Part shown: one piece after another, positions 8,677 to 17,765 of the stretch | How positions within the stretch are numbered: position 1 is the stretch's first letter | How the letters are laid out: each line of letters starts with the position of its first letter | Assembly (NCBI GenBank): GCA_018829205.1 | Contig: JAHJUE010000019.1 | Coordinates: forward strand, 1 to 64,000 | DNA length: 64,000 nucleotides | DNA from: Bacteroidota bacterium | GTDB lineage: Bacteria > Bacteroidota > Ignavibacteria > Ignavibacteriales > Melioribacteraceae | Reading direction: 5' to 3' | The notes under the pieces: model-generated | What the model was told of the DNA's origin: nothing | The model's database searches: none | The model's input: only the letters and a program-made list of their open reading frames with translations | Made by a program: the position numbers and the translations under genes

Positions 8677-10404
8677 TTAGTTAAGTTCTACATTCAGTTT
8701 ATCTTTAACACTTTTCAATATCGATTTATCATCATCAATAGCTCTACTTCTATTTTCTATGCGCCAATTCATTTCATTTATAAATTTATCAATATTATAT
8801 CTGTGTCCCGTTTGTTTGTTTAAGCCGTAATACACGCCCGGCAAACTATCCATTTTATTTAATTCAGCTAGTGAATTTTCTACCCACATTTTATACTCGG
8901 AGGTTGGGTTATCCATATATAATCTTTGTGCGAAATAAGCTCTTGTCCATTCCCTTGACAGTTTAGCAGCATCCAGCAAAAGTTCAAACTGCTTAACAAT
9001 CGGTTCTATTTGATTATTCAACACATAACGCCTAGCAAATTTAAGGTCACTTATTGAAGCTTTAACCTGATTTATAACTTCATCTTTTTCGGCAATCAGC
9101 TTGTTGTATGTTTCAATATCGGGATGATATAGTTTGTTTTCTAGTTCTTTATCTACAGGATTATTAGTCCATTTATAAATTGACCTCTGCATTAAATGAC
9201 CGAAATAATATTTATAATTATTCCACGATGAACCTATTGACTTGGTAAGCCAGAAGCCCAAATGATACCTTCCGTGATGATTAATAAATTGTGTTCTTAA
9301 CAAAGCCGAAGCTATATGTGGAGCAGAATCATTGTTAAATGATTTTGTTGCCCAATCTAATGCAACCTTTTCAACAGATAAATCGGGGTTTTCCATGAAC
9401 CTTGAAAACGCATAAAGATTAATTTCGTGACTATCTTCAAACGGTTTATCCCATAAAAGTCTTGCGCGCCCGACCATTCCTGCAAGCCTAAGGTCCTTTG
9501 CTCGGATAACAAATCTTCGTATATATTCTAATTGCGCATAAGCCCCATCAGTACTTAATGCTTTTTCAACACCTAGATCTATTTCAATTATTTGATTTTT
9601 GCCTCCTACATTTCCGTGCATACTGTCGGGGGGATAGAATGGATCAAATTCATGGAAGGTAGTTTTACTCATTACAATTAAATCATCGGGAAGTTTAGAA
9701 AGCGCAGACTTAAAATATTCCATCTCTTTGGGCTCATAAAAAAAACTTCTTAGTATTAATTTTTTATTATGTGCTTTAGCTACATCATAAATTAATTTTG
9801 TAAGAAGATATATTCTTTCGGGAACATCATGTTTAGATTTTACTTCCGAGTTTCTAAATAATTTATAATTGCTCTCATGGAATGTTAAAACGAATCCCGC
9901 GCTGTTCGGTAATATATTTAACAATTTTTCATACCGCTGTTTTATATACGAAAATAATTCAGGGTGATCAAAATTCACATCACCGTCAATTAAAAATCTG
10001 CTTGGAATGTCGTCAAATTCATGAACCCAAAGATAGTAAGGGATGTTTTGTTTCTCCGCGAGCGAGGCTATATATTTCAAATCTTTTTGCCAACCGGGAT
10101 GCGGTTTTGTATGATCTTCACTTGCTGAATATAATTTAGAAAGATGCGGATATTTTTTATCCGGATCGAGATTTTCATCAGATACTAGGAATCCTTCAAC
10201 CAAGCGGAAAAGTCGGTGTGAAAAAATAAAAAAGTTAACTCCGTATGAAGGAGCTTTTTGAATTGCTTCTTCCAATTTAGGGATATCATATTCATGAAAC
10301 TGCCATCCGTTCATTGGGAAATATGATTGTGCATATGAATAATTAAAACTTGGCAAGGAAAGGCACACTAGAAGAATATAAATTTTTATCGCTAATTTTT
10401 TCAT
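8677..10404 (-). CDS. Unrecognised secreted protein, possible new glycoside hydrolase (paralogue of 14267-16033)
   Basis: 575 residues with a signal peptide (SFNYSYAQ). I do not recognise a named family. The first 330 residues alternate short hydrophobic strands and helices like a TIM barrel (GVNFFIFSHR, IPYYLWVHEF, GFVLTFHES, KLILRSFFYE, DLIVMSKTTFHEF, QIIEIDLG, GMVGRARL). The rest is helical, with INLYAFSRFM at the join. The protein at 14267-16033 has the same order of motifs, so the two are paralogues. Acidic residues at strand ends (HE in VHEF, HES and FHEF) are candidate catalytic or metal-binding sites. Position between a PhoD-like gene and the GH67-like fusion suggests a role in sugar release. 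The layout is distantly like GH67/GH115, but homology is not shown. Confidence 0.6.
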   Translation of the reverse strand: MKKLAIKIYILLVCLSLPSFNYSYAQSYFPMNGWQFHEYDIPKLEEAIQKAPSYGVNFFIFSHRLFRLVEGFLVSDENLDPDKKYPHLSKLYSASEDHTKPHPGWQKDLKYIASLAEKQNIPYYLWVHEFDDIPSRFLIDGDVNFDHPELFSYIKQRYEKLLNILPNSAGFVLTFHESNYKLFRNSEVKSKHDVPERIYLLTKLIYDVAKAHNKKLILRSFFYEPKEMEYFKSALSKLPDDLIVMSKTTFHEFDPFYPPDSMHGNVGGKNQIIEIDLGVEKALSTDGAYAQLEYIRRFVIRAKDLRLAGMVGRARLLWDKPFEDSHEINLYAFSRFMENPDLSVEKVALDWATKSFNNDSAPHIASALLRTQFINHHGRYHLGFWLTKSIGSSWNNYKYYFGHLMQRSIYKWTNNPVDKELENKLYHPDIETYNKLIAEKDEVINQVKASISDLKFARRYVLNNQIEPIVKQFELLLDAAKLSREWTRAYFAQRLYMDNPTSEYKMWVENSLAELNKMDSLPGVYYGLNKQTGHRYNIDKFINEMNWRIENRSRAIDDDKSILKSVKDKLNVELN

Positions 10405-10431
10405 CTATCAATAACTCGATTATAATAATTC

Positions 10432-11922
10432 TTATTTTGCGGAAATAACTTCTTCATGAAGTAATTCGCCATCCACGCTATAATGTTGAAAAGTTAATGT
10501 AGGCACTCCATCCATTCGTTCAACTGTTCCCCATAAAAATCCTCCGACAATATTTAGATAACGATGCATCGGTTCACGCAAATCCATGCTGAACCCGCCC
10601 GCGTGCTTGTCGGTAGTTGGACCTGTCGAAAATTCCCAGACACCTGTTTCAGGATCAACAGTTACATATTGCCAGTGTCTGTCGCCTGTTACTACCAACA
10701 TGTTCTTCTGACTGCTGATGAATTTCCTCAGTTCATCACCCTCATGTTTGAATCCTTTATTAGCCAGGTTATCGTTTTTCTTTGCCCTGTCCGGTCCAAT
10801 AACCGGTGTAGGACTGATAAGAATTTTAAATGTTGCATCAGATTCGCTGACAGTTTTTTTAAACCATTCTTTCTGCTCTTTACCCCAGATAGTTTTTTCC
10901 GGCCCGTCCTGCATTGTGTTTGGGACTCGGAAATCTCGTCCTTCCACCATCCAGATTTGAAGATCTTTACCCCAACGAAAGGTACGGTAAGTTTTTTCAC
11001 TCATCGGTACTTGCTCGAGGAAAATTTCCTGGCCTTCTTTAAATGTAAGATCACCCATCATATCATTTTCTTTGGTCGGCCAGCAATCATCCTGCCATGT
11101 GTCATGATCATCTTTTATAAAATAACTTGAAACGTGTTTATGAAATTCCAATTGATAAGGAAGTGAATACATTCTATTCCATTTAAATCTTGCTAACTCG
11201 GGGGTTAAGGCGACAGGAGCTAATCTATCATAATATACTATGTCGCCGGTCATTACGAAAAAATCAGGAGAAAATTTATCAAGCACATTATAAATCTTAT
11301 GGCCGTTAAAATCGTCATCTCTTTGATGATAAGCCTGGCATGTTATGACCGAAAATTTCAGAGGCTCAATACTATCCGCTTCAGGAGCCGTCTTAAAGTG
11401 ACCTTCAATTTTTCCTTTTTCATTAGCACGAGCTGCCACATCCGATCTGCATTCGGTAATAAAGTTATAGATTGTCCAAGGTTTTAGTTCGTTTAGTTTG
11501 AACTGGTAGGTAAAATCATGTTTGGGATCCACCTTTTCCCAACCGGTAGTTTTGAGAGTTTCATTTTTATTTCCTTCAATCCAATAAACAACTCTTGCTT
11601 CTCCCTCGGTGCCGGGCACAGAATTTTTCATATCGTTAAGAGTTTTATCTGCCGGGAATTGAGGTTCAGGATATATGTAGTGCTTTTTATTTTCAGGACT
11701 TTTTTTCCCTTTAATTTCTTTAAAAGGAATTCCATCTACATTCCTTTCGGAAAATTTTGTTAAACGAACCCATATAATTGCACTATTTTGTGAAACCTCT
11801 CCTACTTTTACACCAGTTGCTTGAAAGGGATCTTGTCCATATAAACATTGATTAGAAATTAGTACCGCAACTAGTATTAAACTAAAATTAAATATTTGCC
11901 AAGATAAAACTTTCGTTCTCAT
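10432..11922 (-). CDS. PhoD-like secreted metallophosphatase
   Basis: 496 residues with a signal peptide ending near CLYG. An N-terminal Fn3-like segment (GVKVGEVSQNSAIIWVRL) precedes a PhoD-type calcineurin-like phosphoesterase domain. Metal-ligand motifs are visible in order: SVITCQAY, VMTGDIVYYD, IKDDHDTW and VVTGDRHW. PhoD enzymes are phosphomonoesterases or diesterases that use Ca and Fe outside the cytoplasm. Its place inside a polysaccharide locus suggests the substrate is a phosphorylated glycan, or that it supplies phosphate during growth on plant debris; neither is shown by the sequence. It lies 28 bases before the next minus-strand gene, so it is probably co-transcribed. Confidence 0.87.
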   Translation of the reverse strand: MRTKVLSWQIFNFSLILVAVLISNQCLYGQDPFQATGVKVGEVSQNSAIIWVRLTKFSERNVDGIPFKEIKGKKSPENKKHYIYPEPQFPADKTLNDMKNSVPGTEGEARVVYWIEGNKNETLKTTGWEKVDPKHDFTYQFKLNELKPWTIYNFITECRSDVAARANEKGKIEGHFKTAPEADSIEPLKFSVITCQAYHQRDDDFNGHKIYNVLDKFSPDFFVMTGDIVYYDRLAPVALTPELARFKWNRMYSLPYQLEFHKHVSSYFIKDDHDTWQDDCWPTKENDMMGDLTFKEGQEIFLEQVPMSEKTYRTFRWGKDLQIWMVEGRDFRVPNTMQDGPEKTIWGKEQKEWFKKTVSESDATFKILISPTPVIGPDRAKKNDNLANKGFKHEGDELRKFISSQKNMLVVTGDRHWQYVTVDPETGVWEFSTGPTTDKHAGGFSMDLREPMHRYLNIVGGFLWGTVERMDGVPTLTFQHYSVDGELLHEEVISAK

Positions 11923-11955
11923 AAAGACTCCCTATGTAATATTTTCAAACAATTA

Positions 11956-14274
11956 TTAAAGGTTAATAACAATTTTTTCACCGGAATAATGAATTATCCG
12001 ATTTATTTTACTTTCGACATTTATACCCGTCCCGTACTCCTTGTTTACATAAATAACATTAAAAATTCTTTTATTGAGCATTCCGGGAAACTCTCCCTTA
12101 CGATTCTCAAAAGTTAATTTTTTATTCTTATCGTCCCACTTTATACTTATTGTAGAATAAATCCCCAGCTCATAATCGTAATTCTCATTTCCATCTTCAT
12201 ACAAAGTAAATTCAGCATCAGCATTACCATAAATTCTAAGTTCAACAGGATCGGCAGGTTTCTCAGTAGAATACTGCATGAAAGGACCCATCGGTATAAT
12301 TGAACCTGCTTTAACAAAAATCGGGATTCTATCTATATGAGCATCGGCAATTATAGTTTCCCCCGGTTTATAGAATTGACCTGTCCAGAAATCGATCCAT
12401 CCTGCTGCTTCGGGAAGGTATACTTTTCTATCAACTACGTTCGGCTCTGTAACGGGATTAATTAGTAATGATTTACCGAACATAAATTGGTCGTCAATGT
12501 TATAAACATTTTTGTCTTTACTGAAATCAAAAGGCAGCGCCCTCATTATTGTGCCGCCATTATTGGTAATCTGCCATGCATTAGAATAAATATATGGCAG
12601 CAGACGATATCTAAGGTTCAAATATTTTGTTAGAATAGATTGAGCTTCCGGACCGTAAGACCAAATTTCATTTGGAGTTTTTCTATCGCCTGGTGCTCTT
12701 CGGCCATGGGACCGGAAAATAGGGCAGAAAGTACCGTATTGAAACCATCTAACATATAGCTCTCTATAATTAGGGTCATCCGGGTCCCCTCCTTTATAGC
12801 CGCCGATATCTGATGTCCAATAGGGCACCCCGGACATACAGAAATTTAATCCCGCGGATATCTGAGCTTTTAGTGTCTGAAAAGTTGTACCTATATCCCC
12901 TGACCAGGTAGCGGCAGAATATTTTTGCTGTCCGGCAAAAGAAGAACGGGTTAATATAAAGACACGTTTTTGCGAACTTGAATTCCGCTGTCCTTCATAA
13001 ACATTCCGGGCATCAACCAAAGAGTATGAATTTAAATATCGCTCTGAACTTCCTAAATAATTTGTAGACTTTGAATACTCCGACATTCTTTCAGGTTCGG
13101 TTGCGTCAAGCCACCAGCCGTCAACTCCTAATTTGTTATATGTTTTCTCTAAAAGACTCCAGTAGAGTTTCCCTGCAGAAGGATTGTAAGCATCATATAC
13201 CTGTGTGTTCTCATAGCTGTTTACATCAAGCAGGTATTTATTCAAATTCATTTTTTCCCAATTAGGAGTATTCTTTGAAAATGAAGGCCATACCGAAACC
13301 ATAATTCTGCAGTTATATATATTGTGTAATGAGTCGATCATTTGACCGGGAGTCGGGAAAAGTAACTCGTCAAATTGAAAGGATCCAAAACCGTATTTTC
13401 CCCAATGTAAATAGTCAAGAACTATTACATCCAGGGGAATTGAAAGTTGACGAAATTTTTGAACTGTATTTAATAATTCTTTTTGTGTCCAATATCTATT
13501 TCTGCTCTGGAAATATCCATAAGCCCATTTAGGGAAGAGCGGTGCTTGTCCTGTTAAATCCCTGTATTGCAAAATAATATCATCAATATTATTACCATAA
13601 ATAAAATAATAGTCTATTTGATCAGCTATTTCCGATTGCAAATACATTCCATTCTCTCCGTCAGAGAATTTTGTACGGGAATAGTTATCCCAAAGAATTC
13701 CAAAGTTATTTGTCGAAACAATGAACGGTACTGCTACCTCTGAGTTATCCTGTACCAAGTCAACCGTATTGTTTCTATAATTAAAAACTCCATTTTGATG
13801 CTGACCTAACCCGAATAAAGCTTCATCTTCAGATAATTGAAATGTCTGTTTTATTTCAAATACTTTTTCATTGCCCGTCAATCTTTCACTAAATAACCTA
13901 GCGGATTCCTTTAATATCAAACGTCCATCTTTATAGAATTCCAAATTGGCGTCAGCACGATTTATGCTTACTGATAGACTATCAGTACTAACAATTATTT
14001 TATTTTCTAACTCTTCAATAAAATAAACTGGATTTGGGTCATTCTTTTCATCTATAATTAAACTATTGATCTTGGAAAACTCCGAGGGCGAATATACTAT
14101 ACGGATAATAGTCGGTGTGATGAACTCAATTTTAACCTCTAATGAGTCCTTTACATAAATAATTCCTTTATCGCTCTTAATAATATTATCATTTGAATAA
14201 ATTTTACTGCTTGAGAGAATTAAAATAAAAAGAACCGACAATATTTTAAAAGTATCATTAAACATGTTATTCAT
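11956..14274 (-). CDS. GH31 alpha-xylosidase/alpha-glucosidase
   Basis: 772 residues with a signal peptide. It has the GH31 order: N-terminal galactose-mutarotase-like sandwich (DEALFGLGQHQ), a barrel with KWAYGYFQSRNRY, the nucleophile Asp390 in DGWWLDATEPE, the acid/base Asp460 in WSGDIGTTF, and a C-terminal beta region with DUF5110-like sequence (YEDGNENYDYELG). The WLDATEPE form resembles alpha-xylosidases and other non-starch GH31 enzymes more than maltases. It would release terminal alpha-xylose or alpha-glucose from oligosaccharides. Its first 8 bases overlap the end of the upstream gene, a sign of translational coupling. The family is secure; specificity is inferred. Confidence 0.92.
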   Translation of the reverse strand: MNNMFNDTFKILSVLFILILSSSKIYSNDNIIKSDKGIIYVKDSLEVKIEFITPTIIRIVYSPSEFSKINSLIIDEKNDPNPVYFIEELENKIIVSTDSLSVSINRADANLEFYKDGRLILKESARLFSERLTGNEKVFEIKQTFQLSEDEALFGLGQHQNGVFNYRNNTVDLVQDNSEVAVPFIVSTNNFGILWDNYSRTKFSDGENGMYLQSEIADQIDYYFIYGNNIDDIILQYRDLTGQAPLFPKWAYGYFQSRNRYWTQKELLNTVQKFRQLSIPLDVIVLDYLHWGKYGFGSFQFDELLFPTPGQMIDSLHNIYNCRIMVSVWPSFSKNTPNWEKMNLNKYLLDVNSYENTQVYDAYNPSAGKLYWSLLEKTYNKLGVDGWWLDATEPERMSEYSKSTNYLGSSERYLNSYSLVDARNVYEGQRNSSSQKRVFILTRSSFAGQQKYSAATWSGDIGTTFQTLKAQISAGLNFCMSGVPYWTSDIGGYKGGDPDDPNYRELYVRWFQYGTFCPIFRSHGRRAPGDRKTPNEIWSYGPEAQSILTKYLNLRYRLLPYIYSNAWQITNNGGTIMRALPFDFSKDKNVYNIDDQFMFGKSLLINPVTEPNVVDRKVYLPEAAGWIDFWTGQFYKPGETIIADAHIDRIPIFVKAGSIIPMGPFMQYSTEKPADPVELRIYGNADAEFTLYEDGNENYDYELGIYSTISIKWDDKNKKLTFENRKGEFPGMLNKRIFNVIYVNKEYGTGINVESKINRIIHYSGEKIVINL

Positions 14275-16033
14275 ATTTATTTTGCAACCCGCTTAAGACA
14301 TTTTTCGGCAAATTATTAAAAAATTCCAAAGCTATATCAGCATCTTTTTTCCAATCATATTGTCCTTTCGGATAATCTTTTTTATAATTTTTATATTCTA
14401 ATGAAACATTACTAATTTCATCAAAACCTTCACTTATAGTTTTCATTATATATTTAGTTCTAAATGATTCTCCCCTATTGAAAATTCTAAAACCATAGTA
14501 TGCTTTGGCCATGCCAAGGAACAGTCTGCTCGAAAGTTCTGTTCTTTCAAAAGTATTAAACAGATCATTATAGACTGAAGAATCATTTACTTCATTTTTA
14601 ATTCTACTTATTTCATTTAGTATTTCCTTCGCAAGTTTACTGCCGTATTCTTTTTCAGTAATTATATATGACAAATATTCTTCATTCATTAATTCTTCAG
14701 GCCTTATCCACTTATTTTCTATTACTTCAGCGATTTCAAGCTGGTTTTTTTTGTCAAATTTTTTATGCCTGGCCGGAGAAAGGTGATTTACAATATCAAT
14801 CCAATAATGAAATTCTTTATTGACTCCGTGGTTGATTGAAATAGTAGGATTTTCCATCCATCTTCCTGAGACATGCCGTGTATAAATAGAGCGGTAGTCA
14901 AAATTAAGACTGGAGTGATTAGCGGAATTTAATCCAAGCGTATAATAAACAGATGAGATAATTTCGGGAGCTTTTTTAAATATCTTTTTAACAGGTTCTA
15001 AAACATTCTTGCCATATTTTTGAATAATAAAATTATCATAGACAGATTCCATATTTATATGTTGATCATTTGCCAATTGATGAATTGCATATAAATTAAT
15101 TTCGGATGAATGATCAATTATAGTTGTTGTTCCGTACCTGTCTGTTCTAATTGAAAAACCGATAACATTGGATAGGGACTTGTAGTATTCCCACCTTTTG
15201 AAATGAATTTCCGGAAATATACTTGAGACGATGCTTTGCCCGTTAAATTCATGGGCGCAGTCGAATTCAATTATTACAGGCAGTTTGATGCTTTGAACCC
15301 ATTGAGAAACAGGATGAGTAATAAAAAAATCATGCGGTGTTTCTTTACACATAGCAATTATATTTTTATTCTTAATTAAATCAATACATTCTAATATTGA
15401 ATTGAGCTCCTGAGTGTTATACATAAAGGTTCTGATATACAGCTTTAAATTGAACTCGTCAATAATTACTGATGCTAAAGTGTCAATTAATGCAGCCTGT
15501 TTTTGAGAAGCGGTTAATAATTTTTCTGAAAACTGGTTTTCAATACGTGCGCCCGTTTCAATAAATGTTAAAACTATCCCGTCTACATTAGGAATTAGTT
15601 TCAGCATTGTTCTATAATCATCTTTTACCCATTCCCAGAACTTAGGATCATCAAGGTTTAATTTTCCGTCTCTGGCTGATTTAAACTCATCAGGATAATA
15701 TTCAAGTTGATAAAGAGCATGATCCCAAACTACAACTTCAGGGATTCGATTATTATGTGCATAGTCAATTAGTTCATTGACTAGTTTCTGTTTCTGAGTA
15801 TCCTTTATTTCTTTTAAATTATGAATAATGTCGTGTGAAAGCTGCAGGTGGTTAACACCATATTTTTTAGATGCCTGAATTACATTCAGTGCATTATCGT
15901 AATTAGAAGAAAGGATATTCCAGCCGATAATTCTGGTTTCATCCGCTGAGGCTATCTCATTGCTACAACTAAGAGTAAAAATGGCAGAAGCGGCAAAAAC
16001 TGAGAGCAAAAATATGTTTTTGAATATTTTCAC
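14267..16033 (-). CDS. Unrecognised lipoprotein, possible new glycoside hydrolase (paralogue of 8677-10404)
   Basis: 588 residues. A lipoprotein signal ends at Cys23 (FTLSC). The family is unknown to me. The motif order matches the paralogue at 8677-10404: GVNHLQLSHDI, IPEVVVWDHAL, GIVLTFIETGA, KLYIRTFMYN, NIIAMCKETPHDFF, PVIIEFDCAHEF, GFSIRTDR and INLYAIHQL. This looks like a TIM barrel followed by a helical domain. Charged residues at strand ends (WDH, ETGA, KETPHD, EFDCAHEF) resemble a glycoside hydrolase active site. It overlaps the GH31 gene by 8 bases, implying a joint function on the same oligosaccharide. Having two diverged copies in one locus suggests different linkages or different membrane locations. 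Confidence 0.6.
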   Translation of the reverse strand: MKIFKNIFLLSVFAASAIFTLSCSNEIASADETRIIGWNILSSNYDNALNVIQASKKYGVNHLQLSHDIIHNLKEIKDTQKQKLVNELIDYAHNNRIPEVVVWDHALYQLEYYPDEFKSARDGKLNLDDPKFWEWVKDDYRTMLKLIPNVDGIVLTFIETGARIENQFSEKLLTASQKQAALIDTLASVIIDEFNLKLYIRTFMYNTQELNSILECIDLIKNKNIIAMCKETPHDFFITHPVSQWVQSIKLPVIIEFDCAHEFNGQSIVSSIFPEIHFKRWEYYKSLSNVIGFSIRTDRYGTTTIIDHSSEINLYAIHQLANDQHINMESVYDNFIIQKYGKNVLEPVKKIFKKAPEIISSVYYTLGLNSANHSSLNFDYRSIYTRHVSGRWMENPTISINHGVNKEFHYWIDIVNHLSPARHKKFDKKNQLEIAEVIENKWIRPEELMNEEYLSYIITEKEYGSKLAKEILNEISRIKNEVNDSSVYNDLFNTFERTELSSRLFLGMAKAYYGFRIFNRGESFRTKYIMKTISEGFDEISNVSLEYKNYKKDYPKGQYDWKKDADIALEFFNNLPKNVLSGLQNKYE

Positions 16034-16085
16034 TGGTGGACTCCATAATCACTGTTAACTCCAGCAATTATTTATCTTTTATGAA

Positions 16086-17666
16086 CTAATATTTAGAATT
16101 ACTTACTGATCCTTTTATTTCCGGAAGATCAGGACAATTATGAATTTCAAAATCCATTACGCTGTTACGAATCTCAATAAAACAGTCTGCTTCGTTGCCT
16201 TTTTGTATTTTTACATCACTTAGACTAATTTTTTGACCATCATCAATAATAAATGCAGGTCTATCATCATTATTCTCAAATCCTACCTCGCATTTATTAA
16301 ATACAATATTTTTTACATGTCTTAAATAATATGCGTATGCAGGGAATGGTCCATGTAATATATCTTCAATAATTTTCTGCGGGAATCTTTCATCATTTTC
16401 AGGCGGTTCCACTTTCGATTTTATATAGGGCTGGCTTCCTTTAACATTAATACTTACATTATTAAATTCAATGTTTTCGATTGGACTATTTGATTTACCC
16501 CATACAACGTTTGTCATCTCACCATTAATCGTATTTGATATATCCGATGCCGTAATATTTTCAAAAAGAATGTTTTTTATTCGTCCCGTTGTATAATTTA
16601 GATTACTTGGGACTCTTTTAACATCGGATACTTTTATAAAGAAAGGGGAAAGAACTTTTTTCATAGAAATATTTCTATAAACTAGATTTTCTATAATGCT
16701 TCCGTCATTCGATGTAATTCCCAAACCATTTTTGCCTGCAAATTTAATTTCTATATTCTCGAATGTACAGTTGCTTATTGAGCCGAGAGTTTCGGTGCCA
16801 AACATTATTCCATTGCATCCTGCAGAGATTATACAATCACTTACATAAATATTATAACTTGGTCGGATTTCACCAAGTGAATAGTCGCTCCCAATCTTTA
16901 TCGCGTCATCGCCGCCTTTTTCTTTTGTCCCTTCGTATCTTATTGAATTAATTTCAGTATTTGTAATAGAAACATTACTGCTGTTCATTAAGTTAATGCC
17001 GTCTCTCTGCGCTTTCACATCTAATCCGTCTAATTTTACGCTATCGCATCCGGTAAGAAGTATTACGTAATGAGCGCCTCCGGTGCCCGAGTGTATAAAA
17101 TTTAATCCTGAAATTTCTATATTGCTGCAGTTCTTAAGTGCAATAACCTTATCCGCTTCACCGGGTTTTACATTGCTTGATTTAGTTAATCCGCCGGCAT
17201 CTATAGTTCCCGAGCCGGTGAATTTAATATTACTTAGATTTTCTCCCCAAAACATTGAAGCTTGGATGTGGTAGTAGGCCCTATCCATTACTCCTTCATC
17301 GTATTCATTATATTCCCAGGAATCAAAACCGTCTTTTTTTGAAATTATAGTAGCATTAGAATCCAAATTGATTTCAACATTGCTAAGCAAATGAATAGAG
17401 CCGCTTAAATAATTACCCTTACTGAAATTAACAGTACCTCCGCCTGCGGCATAGCATGCTTCAATAGCGCTATTAATACTATCGGTATCATCGGTAACAC
17501 CATCGCCTACCGCGCCGTAATCTTTAACATTAATATTGACAGATAAGTCTGAATTGTTTTCAACTTCAGTTGAATGACTATTTGTACAAAACGACGACAG
17601 AAAAATTACCAATCCCACTATCAAATAAATTTTCAATTTATTATTCTCACTTAATTTTATTTTCAT
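16086..17666 (-). CDS. GH28-like (polygalacturonase-type) beta-helix lipoprotein
   Basis: 526 residues. A lipoprotein signal ends at Cys27 (FLSSFC). The start of the mature part, VKDYGAVGDGVTDDT, is the classic opening of pectate-lyase/GH28 right-handed beta-helices, and parallel-helix repeats follow. The usual GH28 sites are only partly kept: RDG at 221-223 where NTD is usual, GGDD at 251-254 matching the paired Asp site, but CNG at 284-286 where GH28 has GHG. The conserved His is therefore replaced by Asn. It may be an exo-acting or divergent member, or a related uronic-acid-active beta-helix. The gene lies downstream of a hairpin at 17721-17753. Confidence 0.75.
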   Translation of the reverse strand: MKIKLSENNKLKIYLIVGLVIFLSSFCTNSHSTEVENNSDLSVNINVKDYGAVGDGVTDDTDSINSAIEACYAAGGGTVNFSKGNYLSGSIHLLSNVEINLDSNATIISKKDGFDSWEYNEYDEGVMDRAYYHIQASMFWGENLSNIKFTGSGTIDAGGLTKSSNVKPGEADKVIALKNCSNIEISGLNFIHSGTGGAHYVILLTGCDSVKLDGLDVKAQRDGINLMNSSNVSITNTEINSIRYEGTKEKGGDDAIKIGSDYSLGEIRPSYNIYVSDCIISAGCNGIMFGTETLGSISNCTFENIEIKFAGKNGLGITSNDGSIIENLVYRNISMKKVLSPFFIKVSDVKRVPSNLNYTTGRIKNILFENITASDISNTINGEMTNVVWGKSNSPIENIEFNNVSINVKGSQPYIKSKVEPPENDERFPQKIIEDILHGPFPAYAYYLRHVKNIVFNKCEVGFENNDDRPAFIIDDGQKISLSDVKIQKGNEADCFIEIRNSVMDFEIHNCPDLPEIKGSVSNSKY

Positions 17667-17720
17667 TTTATATCTAGTACAATATCTGAATTAGAATTCA
17701 TTTTTATTATTTGACATTTA

Positions 17721-17753
17721 ACATCAACCGGATAATTTATATCCGGTTGATGT
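17721..17753 (-). terminator. 13-bp perfect hairpin after the T9SS gene
   Basis: ACATCAACCGGAT (17721-17733) pairs perfectly with ATCCGGTTGATGT (17741-17753), loop 7 bases. It lies 13 bases beyond the stop of the T9SS protein gene (17766) and has no clear T run. It may be an RNA-stabilising or attenuating stem rather than a full terminator, since the operon seems to continue into the GH28-like gene. Confidence 0.65.
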
Positions 17754-17765
17754 TGTGATTAAATT

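Noticed and set aside
10564-11130. Plus-strand open frame of 188 codons opposite the PhoD-like gene
   Set aside because: The minus-strand protein has all PhoD motifs in this stretch; the plus frame has Cys/Phe-rich random composition.
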